Source: Hormiphora californensis (lineage: Eukaryota > Ctenophora > Tentaculata > Cydippida > Pleurobrachiidae). From it: a DNA stretch of 64,000 nucleotides. The position numbers and the translations under genes are program-made. Shown piece by piece: positions 32,969-42,801 of the stretch. The stretch is taken from positions 7,918,905 through 7,982,904 of the forward strand of contig CM035352.1 in NCBI GenBank assembly GCA_020137815.1. Reading direction: 5' to 3'. Every line of letters begins with the position of its first letter. Positions within the stretch are counted from its first letter, which is position 1. The notes under the pieces are model-generated. The model was not told where the DNA came from. It saw nothing but the letters and a program-made list of their open reading frames with translations, and made no database searches.

Positions 32969-35900
32969 ATCTCCCTCTCCTTCTCTTCATTATTATGTAA
33001 CCTTTCAACCCTGACTGCCTTTTCCTCTCTTCTCACCCTTTACTTATACGCAGCCTAGTACAAGTATTATCTCATCCCATGGAATGTCCTATAAATCCAT
33101 GAACCTAAATCTCATTCTTCCGAATGCTCAGTTGTCGCCCCGCACAACCACACTCCCCCTCCCCCTCCCCTATCGACCAAGTCCCATCTGCCCCATCTGC
33201 CGCTCCTAACATCCACTACCTCGATAACTCCCGGTTATTATAACACCACTCCCCACAGGCAAGAAGAGGAGTTCAAGGACAAAGAAAAGGAGATGCTAAA
33301 AGTGAAGGCTGCAGTTGACGAGACCAAGGCAGAGAATGCTGAGCTCCAGTCCAAGATGGAAACCCTGAGTTCCGAGCACTCTAAAATCAAGGACTCGCTA
33401 GAGAAGGAGCAGCAGGCTGCGATTGAAGCAGAGGAACAGTGTACCAAGTTGGAGGGGATGAAGCAAAAACTAGAGGATGAAGTTGCTGTGAGTGTGGTTT
33501 TGTTTCGTTCAATTTGTACCACTGAATCAAAGTTGGTAGTCACCAATTTACCAATTTACCAAGGTGACTGATATTGTATGAAGTTCATCGAATATCCAAC
33601 AACCCAATCTCTCAGGCCCTTATGGAACAAATCGACGAAGAACAGGATAACAACTTCAAGATTTCCTCACAAAAGAGGGCCCTTGAGGCTGAGTTATCGG
33701 AAGTGAAGGGTAACCTGGAGATACTGGATTCTAATCTCAAGAAGGTACGGGAGATGTAGACCCCCACACCCCCCCCCCCCCCCCCCCCTCCGAATCCCGA
33801 TATAGATCGGTGTAGTTGACACAACTAAGTTACAATCACCTGTTTTCTCTAACCTCTCCCCAGGAAGAGCCTATTTCTCCACTCTCCAGCTTTTCCTTAC
33901 CCTTCCCCTCCACAGAAAGAGCAAGATCTGCACCGGAAGGAAGATGCCCTGGCCGCTAAAGAAGAAGAGTCAGCTAAAAAGGAGGAGGAGCTAAAGAAGC
34001 TGGTTGAGAAACAGAAGACAATGGAGGGAAATATAGCTGACCTTGAGGTCTCCCTGGGTTCTGCTACTGAGAAGGCAACCAGTCTGGATCGAGCAAAGAA
34101 GAAGCTGGAGGGAGAACTGAAACGTAGGTTTTATAATAAATCAGCTCCTAGATGTGTCTTGACATCCTCTAAATCCGTCCCAAATACAGTAATAGCTGGT
34201 TTAAATTCCCCTATTTTTCAGGATTTGAGGATGAATTAGAGGCTGAGAGAAAGGCCAAGGCGGCTCTTGACAAGTCTCTGAGAGGAAAGGAGGCTGAACT
34301 GAAAGACGCTAATGTCAAGATTCAGGAATTCACCGAGTGAGTCATATTTAGAAGTATCAAACCAAACATGTTCATAAGTTCGATTACCACGGTTCTAGGT
34401 CTGAATCTGAATACAATCAGTACATTCAGTATTCAATGCATTCAGTGGATCAGTAGTTAAAACATCTCCCCCTAGTGCTAAATATCTCCCCTAGTGCTAA
34501 AGCTGCAGTAGAGGCTGAGCTGAAGAAGAGAGATGGGGAACTGTTAGCCAGCCAGACTCAGCTTGAAGAGGAACAGGAATCTGGACAGAAGAAGGATCGG
34601 GTGATAAAGGATCTGAACAACAAGATACACGATCTAGAGGAGGAGCTTGAGGTAATTTAGTAATTAAGTGATGTTAGATCAATGATCAATGATTCTTTCA
34701 GTTTACTAATATTTGTTTGACTTTATTTTCAATATTTTGACAATCTCTAGCTTCTCCAGCTCTTTCTAATCTCATCTCTCCTTCCTTCTAACCAGATCAC
34801 TATCCTCCAACTCACCATCTCCCTCCTTCTTTAGAGTGAACGTTCATCCAGGGGACGAGTTGAGAGGCAGTGTAAGGAACTGGACCGTGAGCTACAGGAT
34901 CTTCAAGAGCGACTGGAGGAAGCCGGTGGTGCCACTGCTGCTCAGGTACAACTCCAGTTACCATGGTTACCATTGTGTGTTACCATGGTTACCATATGTA
35001 ATTGCGTTTTAACCCACCAAGATTGGGTTATATTTTAGTTACTGTGCAGTGCAACAAGTCTGCTGGACATGTCTGTTTGTCTGTTTGGGTGTGTGTGGTT
35101 AGGGCTGTAATGGTTTGATCTAGTTGACCCTTGATCGTGTTTGTTTGGTATATATCACGTGACTCACATCACATGACCTGGAGGCTGGAAAGAGAGATAG
35201 AGAGAGGGGTAGTAACAGTGTTTCTGATTGAGTTATACACCACTCATACACTCTTTGATCTCGACACGCCTCCTGTGTTTTCTCTGATCCCTTTGTTACG
35301 TGATCCTGTATTTGATTGTTTGATTGATCCTGCAGGAGTTCTGATTGAGTTCATATCTCACTTTCCACCTTCCACCTTCCTTCCCCACAGTATTAACGAC
35401 ATTCCAACTCTCACATCACGCAGTTAGCACCATTCTGTCAAACTGGCAATCTGAGCCAACAGCACAAGATCCTGAAGTCACCTAATTAACACCACACCAT
35501 CACCACCATCACCATCACAAGATGAACAGCTCAATATCCCTACTTGATCTGTCTGATCTGTCATCCTCTGATTACTACTCCACCACTAACACTTCCATCT
35601 ACAGTAACTACACAAGAAAGGTACCCCGCCCACATTTCACAGCAACCAATGTTATAGTTAACACTGTACAGGGTGTCCCATTTCTAGTATTAGAAAATGA
35701 AATGATATTGGAATAGTAAAGAGAAACCCTGTAAAGAACGCCCTAGTTTATAATAACTCTGTAACTCTAGTTTATAATAATCCCCCTCCCTTAGTTGGAT
35801 CTGAACAGGAGGCGAGAGGAGGAGATAATCACTCTCAAGGCAGAGCTAGCCGCTAATGAGACGACCCACAGTGATGCTATTGATGCCCTGAAGAAGAAAT

Positions 35901-38900
35901 TGGCTGATGTCACACTGCAACTTGAGGAACAAATTGACCTGGCCAAGAAAACCAAGATCAAGTAGGTTGTTGTGTGGTTCACACCACAGTGCGATCTGTA
36001 AGGGTTCACACAGCTGAGATATATCCAAAATTATATCTCTTCCACTAAATTCTTTACTAATTACTAGTAAATCCCCTTCATTAATGACAATATTCCTACC
36101 CCCTACCAGGAACGACAAAGACAGGAAAGCAGCCCAGGAAGAGATCGACCACCTGAATGAGGCCCTGGACACCATCGGGAAGCAGAAGGGAAACCTTGAC
36201 AAGACTGTGAGGGTACTTGACGAACAGCTTGGTGATGCTAATAGTAGGTGTTCTCAAATGGAGACCAATCTGAGAGAACTTGCTGATAAATACAACAAGT
36301 AAGTGGGGTGACCAATCTGAGAGAACTTGCTGATAAATACAACAAGTAAGTGGGGTGAACTGTCCTTACAATATTAGTAAAAAGAAGTTTTTTATGCAGA
36401 GAATATTGTGGTGCATAGGGGGCTCAGTGAAACAGTTCATAGACTTGATCAACTTGTTTTACACTTTCTTCTCCCCCCTAGGCTGGTGAAGGAAAACAAC
36501 GACTTTGCTCAAAAGATAGAAGATATGGAGTCCAAGGAGGCCATGTTGAGCAAGAGTAAGAAGGGACTCCAGAGCCAGATTGATGATCTTGGTGGTCAGT
36601 TGGAGACTCTGAACTCTGAGAAGAATGGAGTGCAGACCCAGTTGAAACAGGCCCTCTCTGAGATTGAGGGACTTCAGGAGGAGGTGGAGATGGTAAGTTC
36701 TTGAGAACTAGAGATCTAGTCAATGAGTTGAGTTGAAGTGAGGATGAGATTTAATATTTTCATGAGTTATAGAACTGTTTTCGAAGTAGAGCATAGTGTC
36801 GCTGGATAAAAGATCTAGATTATAGAAAGCTATAGAACAAAATGAAAGAGCTAACAATCCTCTTCCCCACTCCAGGCTACAAGTGAGAAGGAAGACAAGG
36901 AGAGAATGCTAGGAATCCTCCAGAGTGAACTAAACACAGCCCGTAACGCCATCACCAACGAGCACGTCCCCCGAATCGAGGAGCTGGAGGGAGAGAACAG
37001 GAAACTACAGGTTAAGATTACTGAACTCGAGGACGCAGTTGATGAGTCCCAGACCAAGGCAAATAACGCTGAGAAAACCAAGAACAGGATTACGATGGAG
37101 TTGGAGGATACTAGTGTAGAGTTGGATCGAGTGAAGAATGACCTGAGTAGCATGGACAAGAAGCAGAGGAAGGTGGATCAGATGATGTCAGAGTGGAAGG
37201 GTAAATGTGATCAGGAGACGGCTAAGAATGAGGGTCTGGTCCGAGAGATCCAGAAGATCTCCACTGATCACATGAACCTGAAGAACACTAATAATGAGAT
37301 ACAAGAGGAGTTGGATGGTGTTCGGCGGCAGATCAAATCCCTCCAAGCGGAGAATAATGACCTGACTGAACAGTTGGAGGGAGGTGGTAAGGCTACCCAC
37401 GAGATAGAGAAGCTGAGGAGGAAGCTGGAAACTGATAATGAGGAACTGAGGGGTCAGTTGGAGGAAACAGAGGGTCTACTAACTATGGAGGAGAACAAGA
37501 CCAGCAAGCTGCAGTTGGAGTTGAGTGGAGTTAAGATGGAGATGGAGAGGAGGTTGGGAGAGAAGGAGGAGGATAGTGATAAGGATAGGAAGAACCTATT
37601 GAGGCAGATTGACACCCTTCACCAGCAGCTTGAGGATGAAGCCAAGGTTAAGAATGACCTGGCTAAGGCAAGGAAGATGGCTGAGGGAGAGGTCGGTGGG
37701 CTACACGAAGATCTGGATAATGCAGAGAAAACTATCGCAGCACTCAACAACAACCTGGGTAAACAACAGAAGGGTATTCAGGAGCTGCAGTTGGCCTTGG
37801 AGGATGCCAACAAGAATGTCGAGAACCTGAAGGCAGCTCTGTTGAAGAGTGATAAGAAGGCAACCTCTCTGGCTACCCAGAAGACTGATATTGAGGGATC
37901 CTTGGAGAGGGCTGAGAGGCAGAGGAGGACCCTTGAGAATGAGAAGGGTGAGCTCACATCTCAAGTTGCCACTCTGGAGAGCCAGAAGGCTAGTGCGGAG
38001 AGTGGAAGGAAGAAGCTGGATGCGGAGTGTCATCAAATGAGGGACTTTGTGGAGGATCTAGAGGGAGAGAAGAGGGATGTGGAGATCCTGCTGCAGCGGG
38101 CTAATGATGCTCTTAACAGGTGGGTGTGTTTGTTTGTTTGTTTGTTTGTTTGTTTGTTTGTTTGTTTGTTTGTTTGTTTGTTTGTTTGTTTGTTTGTTTG
38201 TTTGTTTGTTTGTTTGTTTGTTTGTTCGTTTGTTTGTTTGTTTGTCCCTTTCTGACACTATAGACCTCATAAATAGCTATACTTCTAGAGTTCAAAATTC
38301 CAACCAATCTCTCTCTCAGGTGCCAGAGTGAGCTGAACCTGGAACAAGAAGCCAAGGGGAACCAAGAAAGGGCATGCCAGACCCTCACCAGGCGTATTGT
38401 GGAGCTTGAAGGACAACTCGAGGATGCCGAGAATGCTGTCAGGTAAGACCCGTTACTCTCTCCTGGTGAAAGTAACAGTCTCTCCGGCTCTCTCCTAGTT
38501 AAAGTAACAATCTCTCCGGCTCTCTCCTAGTTAAAGTAACAATCTCTCCCTGCTCAGGTCAGCCGGTAAGGGCAAGATCCAGGTTATGGAGACTAAGATC
38601 CGAGGACTGGAAACCGATATTGATGCGGAGATGAAGAGACGAGTTGATGCTGAGAAGGTAATTCTACCAATTAATCACTAATTAACAATCAACAATTGTC
38701 TACTGACCACTCAATCCTTCGTGACTCATGATCTCTAATGTAGTGTTTGGGTACCTTGTGGATCACTGACCAATTACCAAGAATTTTGGCAAGGCGTCCA
38801 ACCAGTTAGGTCATGACCCCGCACCCCGGTCCATGTGATTCATGATCTCTAACATACACTGTATCTCCCAGGCTCTGAAGAAGGCAGAACGAGCTATCAA

Positions 38901-40427
38901 GGAGAATGCCTTCAACGCCGAGGAAGATCACAAGACAATCCAGAGACAACAGGGAACCATTGACATGGGAAATAACAAGATCAAATCCTTCAAACGTCAA
39001 CTCGACGAAGCGGTACGTTTGTTATCTGATTTATATTAGGTTGTCCTAAAATTATTACGCATTTACTGACTGATCATTTTTAACCCACTAACTAATTAGC
39101 TAATTAACCCCTACAGGAGACCCATTAACTAATTAGCTAATTAACCCCTACAGGAGACACAGATCCAACAGCTAAACAGCAAGTTGAGAAAGGCCCAGAA
39201 TGAAGTTGCTGAGGCAGAAGAGAGAGCCGACATGGCAGAGAGTTCCTTGTCCCGGGCATCTACCCGAAATAGAGCCGCCACTGCTCGACTGGGACGATCG
39301 GTATGTTGAGTCACTCAATCACTAGTAAAATATAGCCATTGATTGTGCATTAGTCAGTTTGCACAATATGATTCCAATCACAGGACGTGCAGGGTAGCCC
39401 TCGAACGGTAAGAATCGCCATTGTACAAATAATAGCTGTGTTACCATAGCAACCCTGAGAGGTGTTACCATAGCAACCCAGAACCCTGGGAGGTGTTACC
39501 ATAGCAACCCTGGGAGGTGTTACCATAGCAACCCTGGGAGGTGTTACCATAACAACCCTGGGAGGTGTTACCATAGCAACCCTGGGAGGTGTTACCATAG
39601 CAACCCTGGGAGGTGTTACCATAGCAACCCTGGGAGGTGTTACCATAGCAACTCTAGGAGGTGTTACCATAGCAACCCTGGGAGGTGTTAACATAGCAAC
39701 CCTGGGAGGTGTTACCATAGCAACCCTGGGAGGTGTTACCATAGCAACCCTGGGAGGTGTTACCATAGCAACACTGGGAGGTGTTACCATAGCAACCCTG
39801 GGAGGTGTTACCATAGCAACCAGTAGCATTTGATATAAAATAGCACTGTTCATATATGGGAAGTTGTACTGGGCTTGGTAAATGTTATCAACGTTGTTTT
39901 CATTACGTTACTCATTCTAGCCGCGTGTTTTAAACATCAGATGGCCGGTTCTCTCGGGAAGTTTCTAATTTCATTATGTCATGCATAATAATGTAATAAT
40001 AGCTCATCATATAATGACATCACACATTCTTGCCATGTGTGATCACTATAATCACACCTAAAACGTGGTGACATCACACATCCTAATCACACTAAGATTT
40101 CACACGCCCACTTCCAGGACTACGTACCGAGGAATGCCCGAACCCGAGGAGGAGATGAGGAGGAGGAATAGAGAGAGTATGTGAGGTAAATAGTGAGGGT
40201 GACGGGGGACACTTTTGGGAGGGGTAGTTTAGCATGGTGCATGTTGCAGATTTGTAGCATTAATCTCTCTCAGCCATACTTTGTTAATAACCCCTCTCCC
40301 ATTTCTCCAGGCGTCTCTCTCGCAGTCTGTTGGGGTCAGGAGAAAGAGTGCAAGCACTAGGACCCCTGTACCAACATCCCCAAAACTTGGCCGGGACAGC
40401 AGTGAACCACCTGCAACCCCTCAGTAA
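25608..40427 (+). CDS. Mhc: Myosin II heavy chain, striated-muscle type (complete gene)
   Basis: Actin-based motor heavy chain of muscle-type thick filaments. Exons: 25608-25770, 25868-26011, 26692-26783, 26900-27033, 27158-27350 or 27403-27619, 28275-28387, 28560-28694, 28857-28966, 29110-29229, 29459-29608, 29828-29998, 30296-30425, 30750-31050, 31229-31379, 31523-31643, 31882-32126, 33259-33487, 33616-33744, 33916-34123, 34222-34336, 34495-34651, 34835-34945, 35795-35961, 36110-36298, 36482-36692, 36876-38119, 38320-38442, 38558-38657, 38872-39012, 39154-39300, then one of two tails. All are GT-AG and phase-consistent, giving about 1,940 residues. Visible: P-loop GESGAGKT, switch 1 NDNSSRFGK, switch 2 [17 protein letters not shown], relay NHHMF, converter region, an IQ segment ([16 protein letters not shown]) and a long heptad coiled coil. 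FNHHMF and MGVF without the nonmuscle insert favour the striated class. Two one-base gains break frame (about 25734 and 31305). Confidence 0.93.
25792..25805. promoter_or_regulatory. Perfect palindromic RFX X-box-like site in myosin intron 1
   Basis: GTTACCATGGTAAC is a perfect 14-base palindrome matching the RFX consensus (GTTRCCATGGYAAC type). Related sites lie at 30441-30454, 30459-30472, 34957-34970 and 34979-34992, and as an array at 39440-39820. Whether any is bound is unknown. Confidence 0.5.
26020..26132. repeat. (TTTG)n microsatellite just after a myosin donor
   Basis: About 28 units start about 8 bases downstream of the donor TAT|gtgagtggg of the second myosin coding exon, in the same orientation as the arrays at 3704 and 38127. 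Confidence 0.95.
26275..26352. repeat. CT/CCCT-rich microsatellite
   Basis: CT dinucleotides with CCCC and CCCT interruptions, inside the second myosin intron. Confidence 0.9.
27158..27350 (+). CDS. Myosin alternative exon 5A (short loop 1)
   Basis: A 193-base exon starting [18 protein letters not shown] and running through [16 protein letters not shown] and [16 protein letters not shown]. It has the same entry phase (after AAAAAGG) and exit phase (CATAG|gt) as exon 5B, so only one of the two can be used in a transcript. The loop 1 segment between the conserved VIQYFA and LVRCNPV is eight residues shorter than in 5B. The flanking acceptor is ATTATAG and the donor is gtgaga. Confidence 0.85.
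27403..27619 (+). CDS. Myosin alternative exon 5B (long loop 1)
   Basis: A 217-base exon starting [20 protein letters not shown], with a longer loop 1 containing [10 protein letters not shown], then the same [16 protein letters not shown] and [10 protein letters not shown] core as 5A. Entry and exit phases are identical to 5A. Including both would shift the frame. The acceptor is TTTTTTCTCAG and the donor is gtagag. It arose by tandem duplication of the exon. Confidence 0.85.
27717..27942. repeat. About 30-bp minisatellite plus (GT)n
   Basis: Six or seven copies of a unit around GTGTGAATTTCACATTTCCA, each containing the palindrome GTGAATTTCAC, followed by a GT run. In the intron after exon 5B. 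Confidence 0.85.
28395..28468. repeat. 16-bp minisatellite (CACGCGTTGTGCATCA type)
   Basis: Four to five imperfect units start about 8 bases after the donor of the myosin exon ending at 28387. Each carries an ACGCGT palindrome. Confidence 0.8.
30077..30115 (+). repeat. Decayed copy of the end of the relay-helix exon and its donor
   Basis: Resembles 29960-30003: it keeps GAACTTAT, AGAGCGG and a gtaagc donor, about 115 bases downstream of the real donor. No matching acceptor lies in front, so it is a remnant of a 3'-exon-end duplication. Confidence 0.6.
32127..32590 (+). repeat. Eight tandem 58-bp copies of a myosin exon end with its splice donor
   Basis: The last 58 bases of the IQ/neck exon, including the exon end CACCAG or TACCAG and the donor, are repeated head to tail: 8 x 58 = 464 bases exactly. 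The first and last donors are gtgag; the internal ones are gtta. Because 58 is not a multiple of three, use of a later donor would run into an in-frame TAG inside the second copy, so the first donor at 32127 is taken as the normal one. Confidence 0.9.
32866..32966. repeat. CT/CTAT microsatellite
   Basis: CTCTAT units grade into pure CT dinucleotides, in a myosin intron. Confidence 0.9.
36299..36355 (+). repeat. Tandem duplicate of a myosin coiled-coil exon end and donor
   Basis: About 45 bases ending TACAACAAgtaagtgggg are repeated once directly after the donor of the 36110-36298 exon. The first copy carries the phase-correct donor. Confidence 0.85.
38127..38245. repeat. (TTTG)n microsatellite just after a myosin donor
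   Basis: About 29 units begin about 8 bases after the donor CAG|gtgggt of the large coiled-coil exon; one unit is mutated to TTCG. Confidence 0.95.
38455..38557. repeat. Minisatellite forming a myosin 3' splice site
   Basis: Three units of CTCTCCTAGTTAAAGTAACA lead directly into the acceptor CCCTGCTCAG of the exon at 38558. The same family ends the carboxylesterase intron before 3397. Confidence 0.8.
39384..39407 (+). CDS. Candidate optional 24-base myosin microexon
   Basis: Encodes DVQGSPRT in phase 0 between AATCACAG and gtaaga. It would insert eight residues between the end of the coiled coil (RLGRS) and the tail exon. The good splice sites and the length divisible by three support it; nothing shows it is used. 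Confidence 0.5.
39440..39820. repeat. 24-bp minisatellite, each unit a palindromic X-box
   Basis: About 16 units of GTTACCATAGCAACC plus CTGGGAGGT; about 14 keep GTTACCATAGCAAC exactly. That core fits the RFX X-box consensus. The array lies in the last large myosin intron, and the 167-aa minus-strand frame over it is a repeat artefact. Confidence 0.9.
40118..40171 (+). CDS. Myosin tail exon a (acidic C-terminus)
   Basis: Starts after CACTTCCAG, phase 0, and encodes [17 protein letters not shown] then TAG. This is a short acidic nonhelical tailpiece. Confidence 0.7.
   Translation, partial: DYVPRNARTRGGDEEEE
40311..40427 (+). CDS. Myosin tail exon b (Ser/Thr/Pro-rich C-terminus)
   Basis: Starts after TTTCTCCAG, phase 0, and encodes 38 residues beginning [15 protein letters not shown] and ending EPPATPQ, then TAA. 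It contains basic-directed Ser sites (RRKSAS) and SP/TP pairs. The matching phase means it can replace tail exon a. Confidence 0.6.
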   Translation, partial: ASLSQSVGVRRKSASTRTPVPTSPKLGRDSSEPPATPQ

Positions 40428-40649
40428 CTCCCAGAGTTATGCTATGATATAGGACTGGGAAACCCGGAGTTGCTATAAGTGGGAAACCCCCCGAAGTTGC
40501 TATGTCTGGGGAACTACTTCTCCTACTGACCTCATTTTATCCTATGGGACTTTTAACGTAACACCTCTCTCTTTCTCTCTTTTTGACGATTTATGAAAAT
40601 TGTATATACACACACACGCATTATCTTATGGTATCCAATTATATATGCG

Positions 40650-40655
40650 AATAAA
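40650..40655 (+). terminator. Myosin polyadenylation signal
   Basis: AATAAA about 220 bases after the second tail stop codon. It would serve both tail forms. Confidence 0.6.
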
Positions 40656-41352
40656 AAATGTGACAAAAATGTTTTCTAAAGACCATTTGTAAATGTGCGT
40701 GACTCTTTTTGGTGAAAAAGAAAACTGTGCTATGAGTTTGTTAGGAGTGTTATGATTTTACTACATCTTTACTTTGTCATTTAATTATCCCACGAGTTTT
40801 TGTTTTCCCATTTCCCGGATTAGTTAGAGAGTATTGTGAAGCTGTAATCAACAGACAAAGAAAGAGGTCTGGTCCTCGCGTCGGCTGGGAATCTGAATTT
40901 AGTTCCGATATCGTGGTTATGGAACGCGCGATAACTCGCCACTGATCCCCTCCGCGCGGACTCTCAGGCCATGTGAGCGCGCGCGTGGCGCGGTGAAAAT
41001 GCCGACAATGGTCACTTTACATTTGGCCCCTTCTTAGCGGGACACAGAACAAACGAATGTCCAATCAGTGAACTTGACATAGGCTCTTCCTAGTTCGTGT
41101 TACATCTGCAGAGTAAAGAGTTCATTGCAAAATGAATGTTTATTCTAGAGGGTGTTCTAGAGGGTGTTCTAGAGGGTGTTCACTTCTCACATTTCTTTCA
41201 CTTCTCACATTTCTTCACTTCTCACATTTCTCTTATCTATTTCACTTCTCACATTTCTCTTATCTATTTTGTATCTCGAGCAGCGCTCTGCATACTTGTA
41301 CAACTGCTAGTGTTCCTGACCTAGTAAACCTGTACTGGCCAACCAGTTCCAG
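40656..41352. other. Intergenic between myosin and LINE
   Basis: Includes a CG-rich patch with GCGCGCG (about 40925-40992), three TTCTAGAGGGTG units (41143-41181) and repeated CACTTCTCACATTTC units (41180-41260). No independent gene is recognised. The right part may be LINE 5' sequence. Confidence 0.45.
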
Positions 41353-42366
41353 ATGGATCGAGCGTTCTCAACATGGCAACATTCAGTTCCTGGCGACAAT
41401 GCAGGTGTAGCGGACTTCATCCGGCTAGAGACCTCAATCCTGGCTACTATGAGGAGAATCGGGGGCTACCCTGACTCCAACAAGGAGGGTGGTGAATTTG
41501 ATCCTAATAAGATCACTACCAGCAAACTATCGAGTCTTGACACCAACAAGAAGGTAAAGTTGATTGCAGACATGGCCGGTCTGCTCTGGTTCCGAGCTCT
41601 GCCCCTGTCGAAGTTAGCTAGAAAACAGTTTGAGCTAGTGGAAGAAAAACCAAATCTTGACGAGTCTAAGGAGAAGGTGGAGAAACTACTGGGACACTTA
41701 GAGCACACCAGAGACCGTCTCGACACTGTCAAGGACGAGCTACTGGAGCGTGACAGGAAAATGATCACCCTTCAAGAAGAGATTAGTGCCCTAAAAGACT
41801 CCATTATATCGATGAAGGATTCTCAACTGGAGAGTAGCATCAGTGCTGTCCAGACTGTTGTAAAAGAGGAAATGAACAGCTATTCATCTGCCCTTCAGAG
41901 CGCTGCTACCAACATGAAGCAGACGTGTGTATCTGCTCTAGCTCCCACCAAGATACGTGCTGCCCTGGCCAGCGCCACAGTTGACCGATCTGCGAATCTG
42001 ATAGTCTATGGACTGGCCGAGAACAATGATGACAGCGACTCTACCAGGGTAAAGGAATTGTTTCAGAATTTGGCCGAGGCACCTGTTTTGGTGGAGGTTG
42101 ATAGACTGGGGAGGAGGCGTGAAGAGCATGTGCGTCCTGTTCGTGTGGTATTGAGGAGCAGGGAAGTAGCTAGGACTATTTTGGGCAAATCTGCTCAGCT
42201 GAGGGACTCCGATACTCATCAGTCTGTATACATTTCCCCAGACAGAACTCTAGAAGAAAGGGCTGAAAGGAGGGATCTTGTTGCCAGAATGAGAGAGAAG
42301 AGGGAGAGAGAGCCAGAGAAGGTTTTTAGAATCAGGAGAGGCTCTGTTATCGAGATCAATGAGTGA
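41353..42366 (+). CDS. LINE ORF1-like protein (coiled coil plus RRM-like domain)
   Basis: An intact 337-aa frame. Residues about 80-160 are a heptad-rich coiled coil (KVEKLLGHLEHTRDRL, LQEEISALKDSI). Residues about 205-300 form an RRM-like region of the kind found in non-LTR retrotransposon ORF1 proteins: NLIVYGLAE, then VKELFQNL, VDRLGRRRE, RPVRVVLRSREVARTIL and ISPDRTLEERAERRDL. Such proteins bind the element RNA and assist reverse transcription. No reverse-transcriptase ORF follows, so the copy is not autonomous. The second half and the 3' region are duplicated at 44516-45230. Confidence 0.7.
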   Translation: MDRAFSTWQHSVPGDNAGVADFIRLETSILATMRRIGGYPDSNKEGGEFDPNKITTSKLSSLDTNKKVKLIADMAGLLWFRALPLSKLARKQFELVEEKPNLDESKEKVEKLLGHLEHTRDRLDTVKDELLERDRKMITLQEEISALKDSIISMKDSQLESSISAVQTVVKEEMNSYSSALQSAATNMKQTCVSALAPTKIRAALASATVDRSANLIVYGLAENNDDSDSTRVKELFQNLAEAPVLVEVDRLGRRREEHVRPVRVVLRSREVARTILGKSAQLRDSDTHQSVYISPDRTLEERAERRDLVARMREKREREPEKVFRIRRGSVIEINE

Positions 42367-42801
42367 GTGATTTTATGTGTGAGAAGGGAAGAGACTGAGC
42401 TGCTATATCGTGTATGTTCGCTTGGGTGAGAATGAGAACGAGAGAGGGAGACATGAGCTTTGATATAATACCACTACATATTCACTTCATTTTACAGAAT
42501 TTCTATAATTATTACCATTATTACCTTTGAAGTGTGAAACATATTGTTCGGACACGGTGGGTACCAGGGTGGGGCATTCTGGTAAACGCACACAAAAGAC
42601 CTTACCCGTCTTCGTGTTATTAGCCTTGATGCGTCACCCTGTATCCCCACCCAGTTTTGTCCAGTATGGCTGGTTTTCTTGACATTATATATTTAATTTC
42701 GGCACATGCCACTGCCAGCGGCAGTTTTGATTGATTGATTGATTGATTTGCATTTCTCGACCCTATCTCACCACCCTCTGGGTTAGAAAATGGTCCAATA
42801 T
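42367..42801 (+). mobile_element. 3' region of the LINE ORF1 element, copy 1
   Basis: Shared almost base for base with 44819-45230. It contains a GATT run and ends in both copies at AAAATGGTCCAATAT, after which the two loci differ, marking the 3' end of the repeated unit. Confidence 0.7.

Noticed and set aside
39350-39853. 167-aa repetitive minus-strand protein (VAMVTPPR units)
   Set aside because: The 24-bp minisatellite keeps one frame open because its unit length is a multiple of three; it lies antisense in a myosin intron.
41466-42219. Minus-strand frames over the LINE ORF1
   Set aside because: Shadows of the plus-strand ORF1; the coiled coil and RRM-like domain are on the plus strand.
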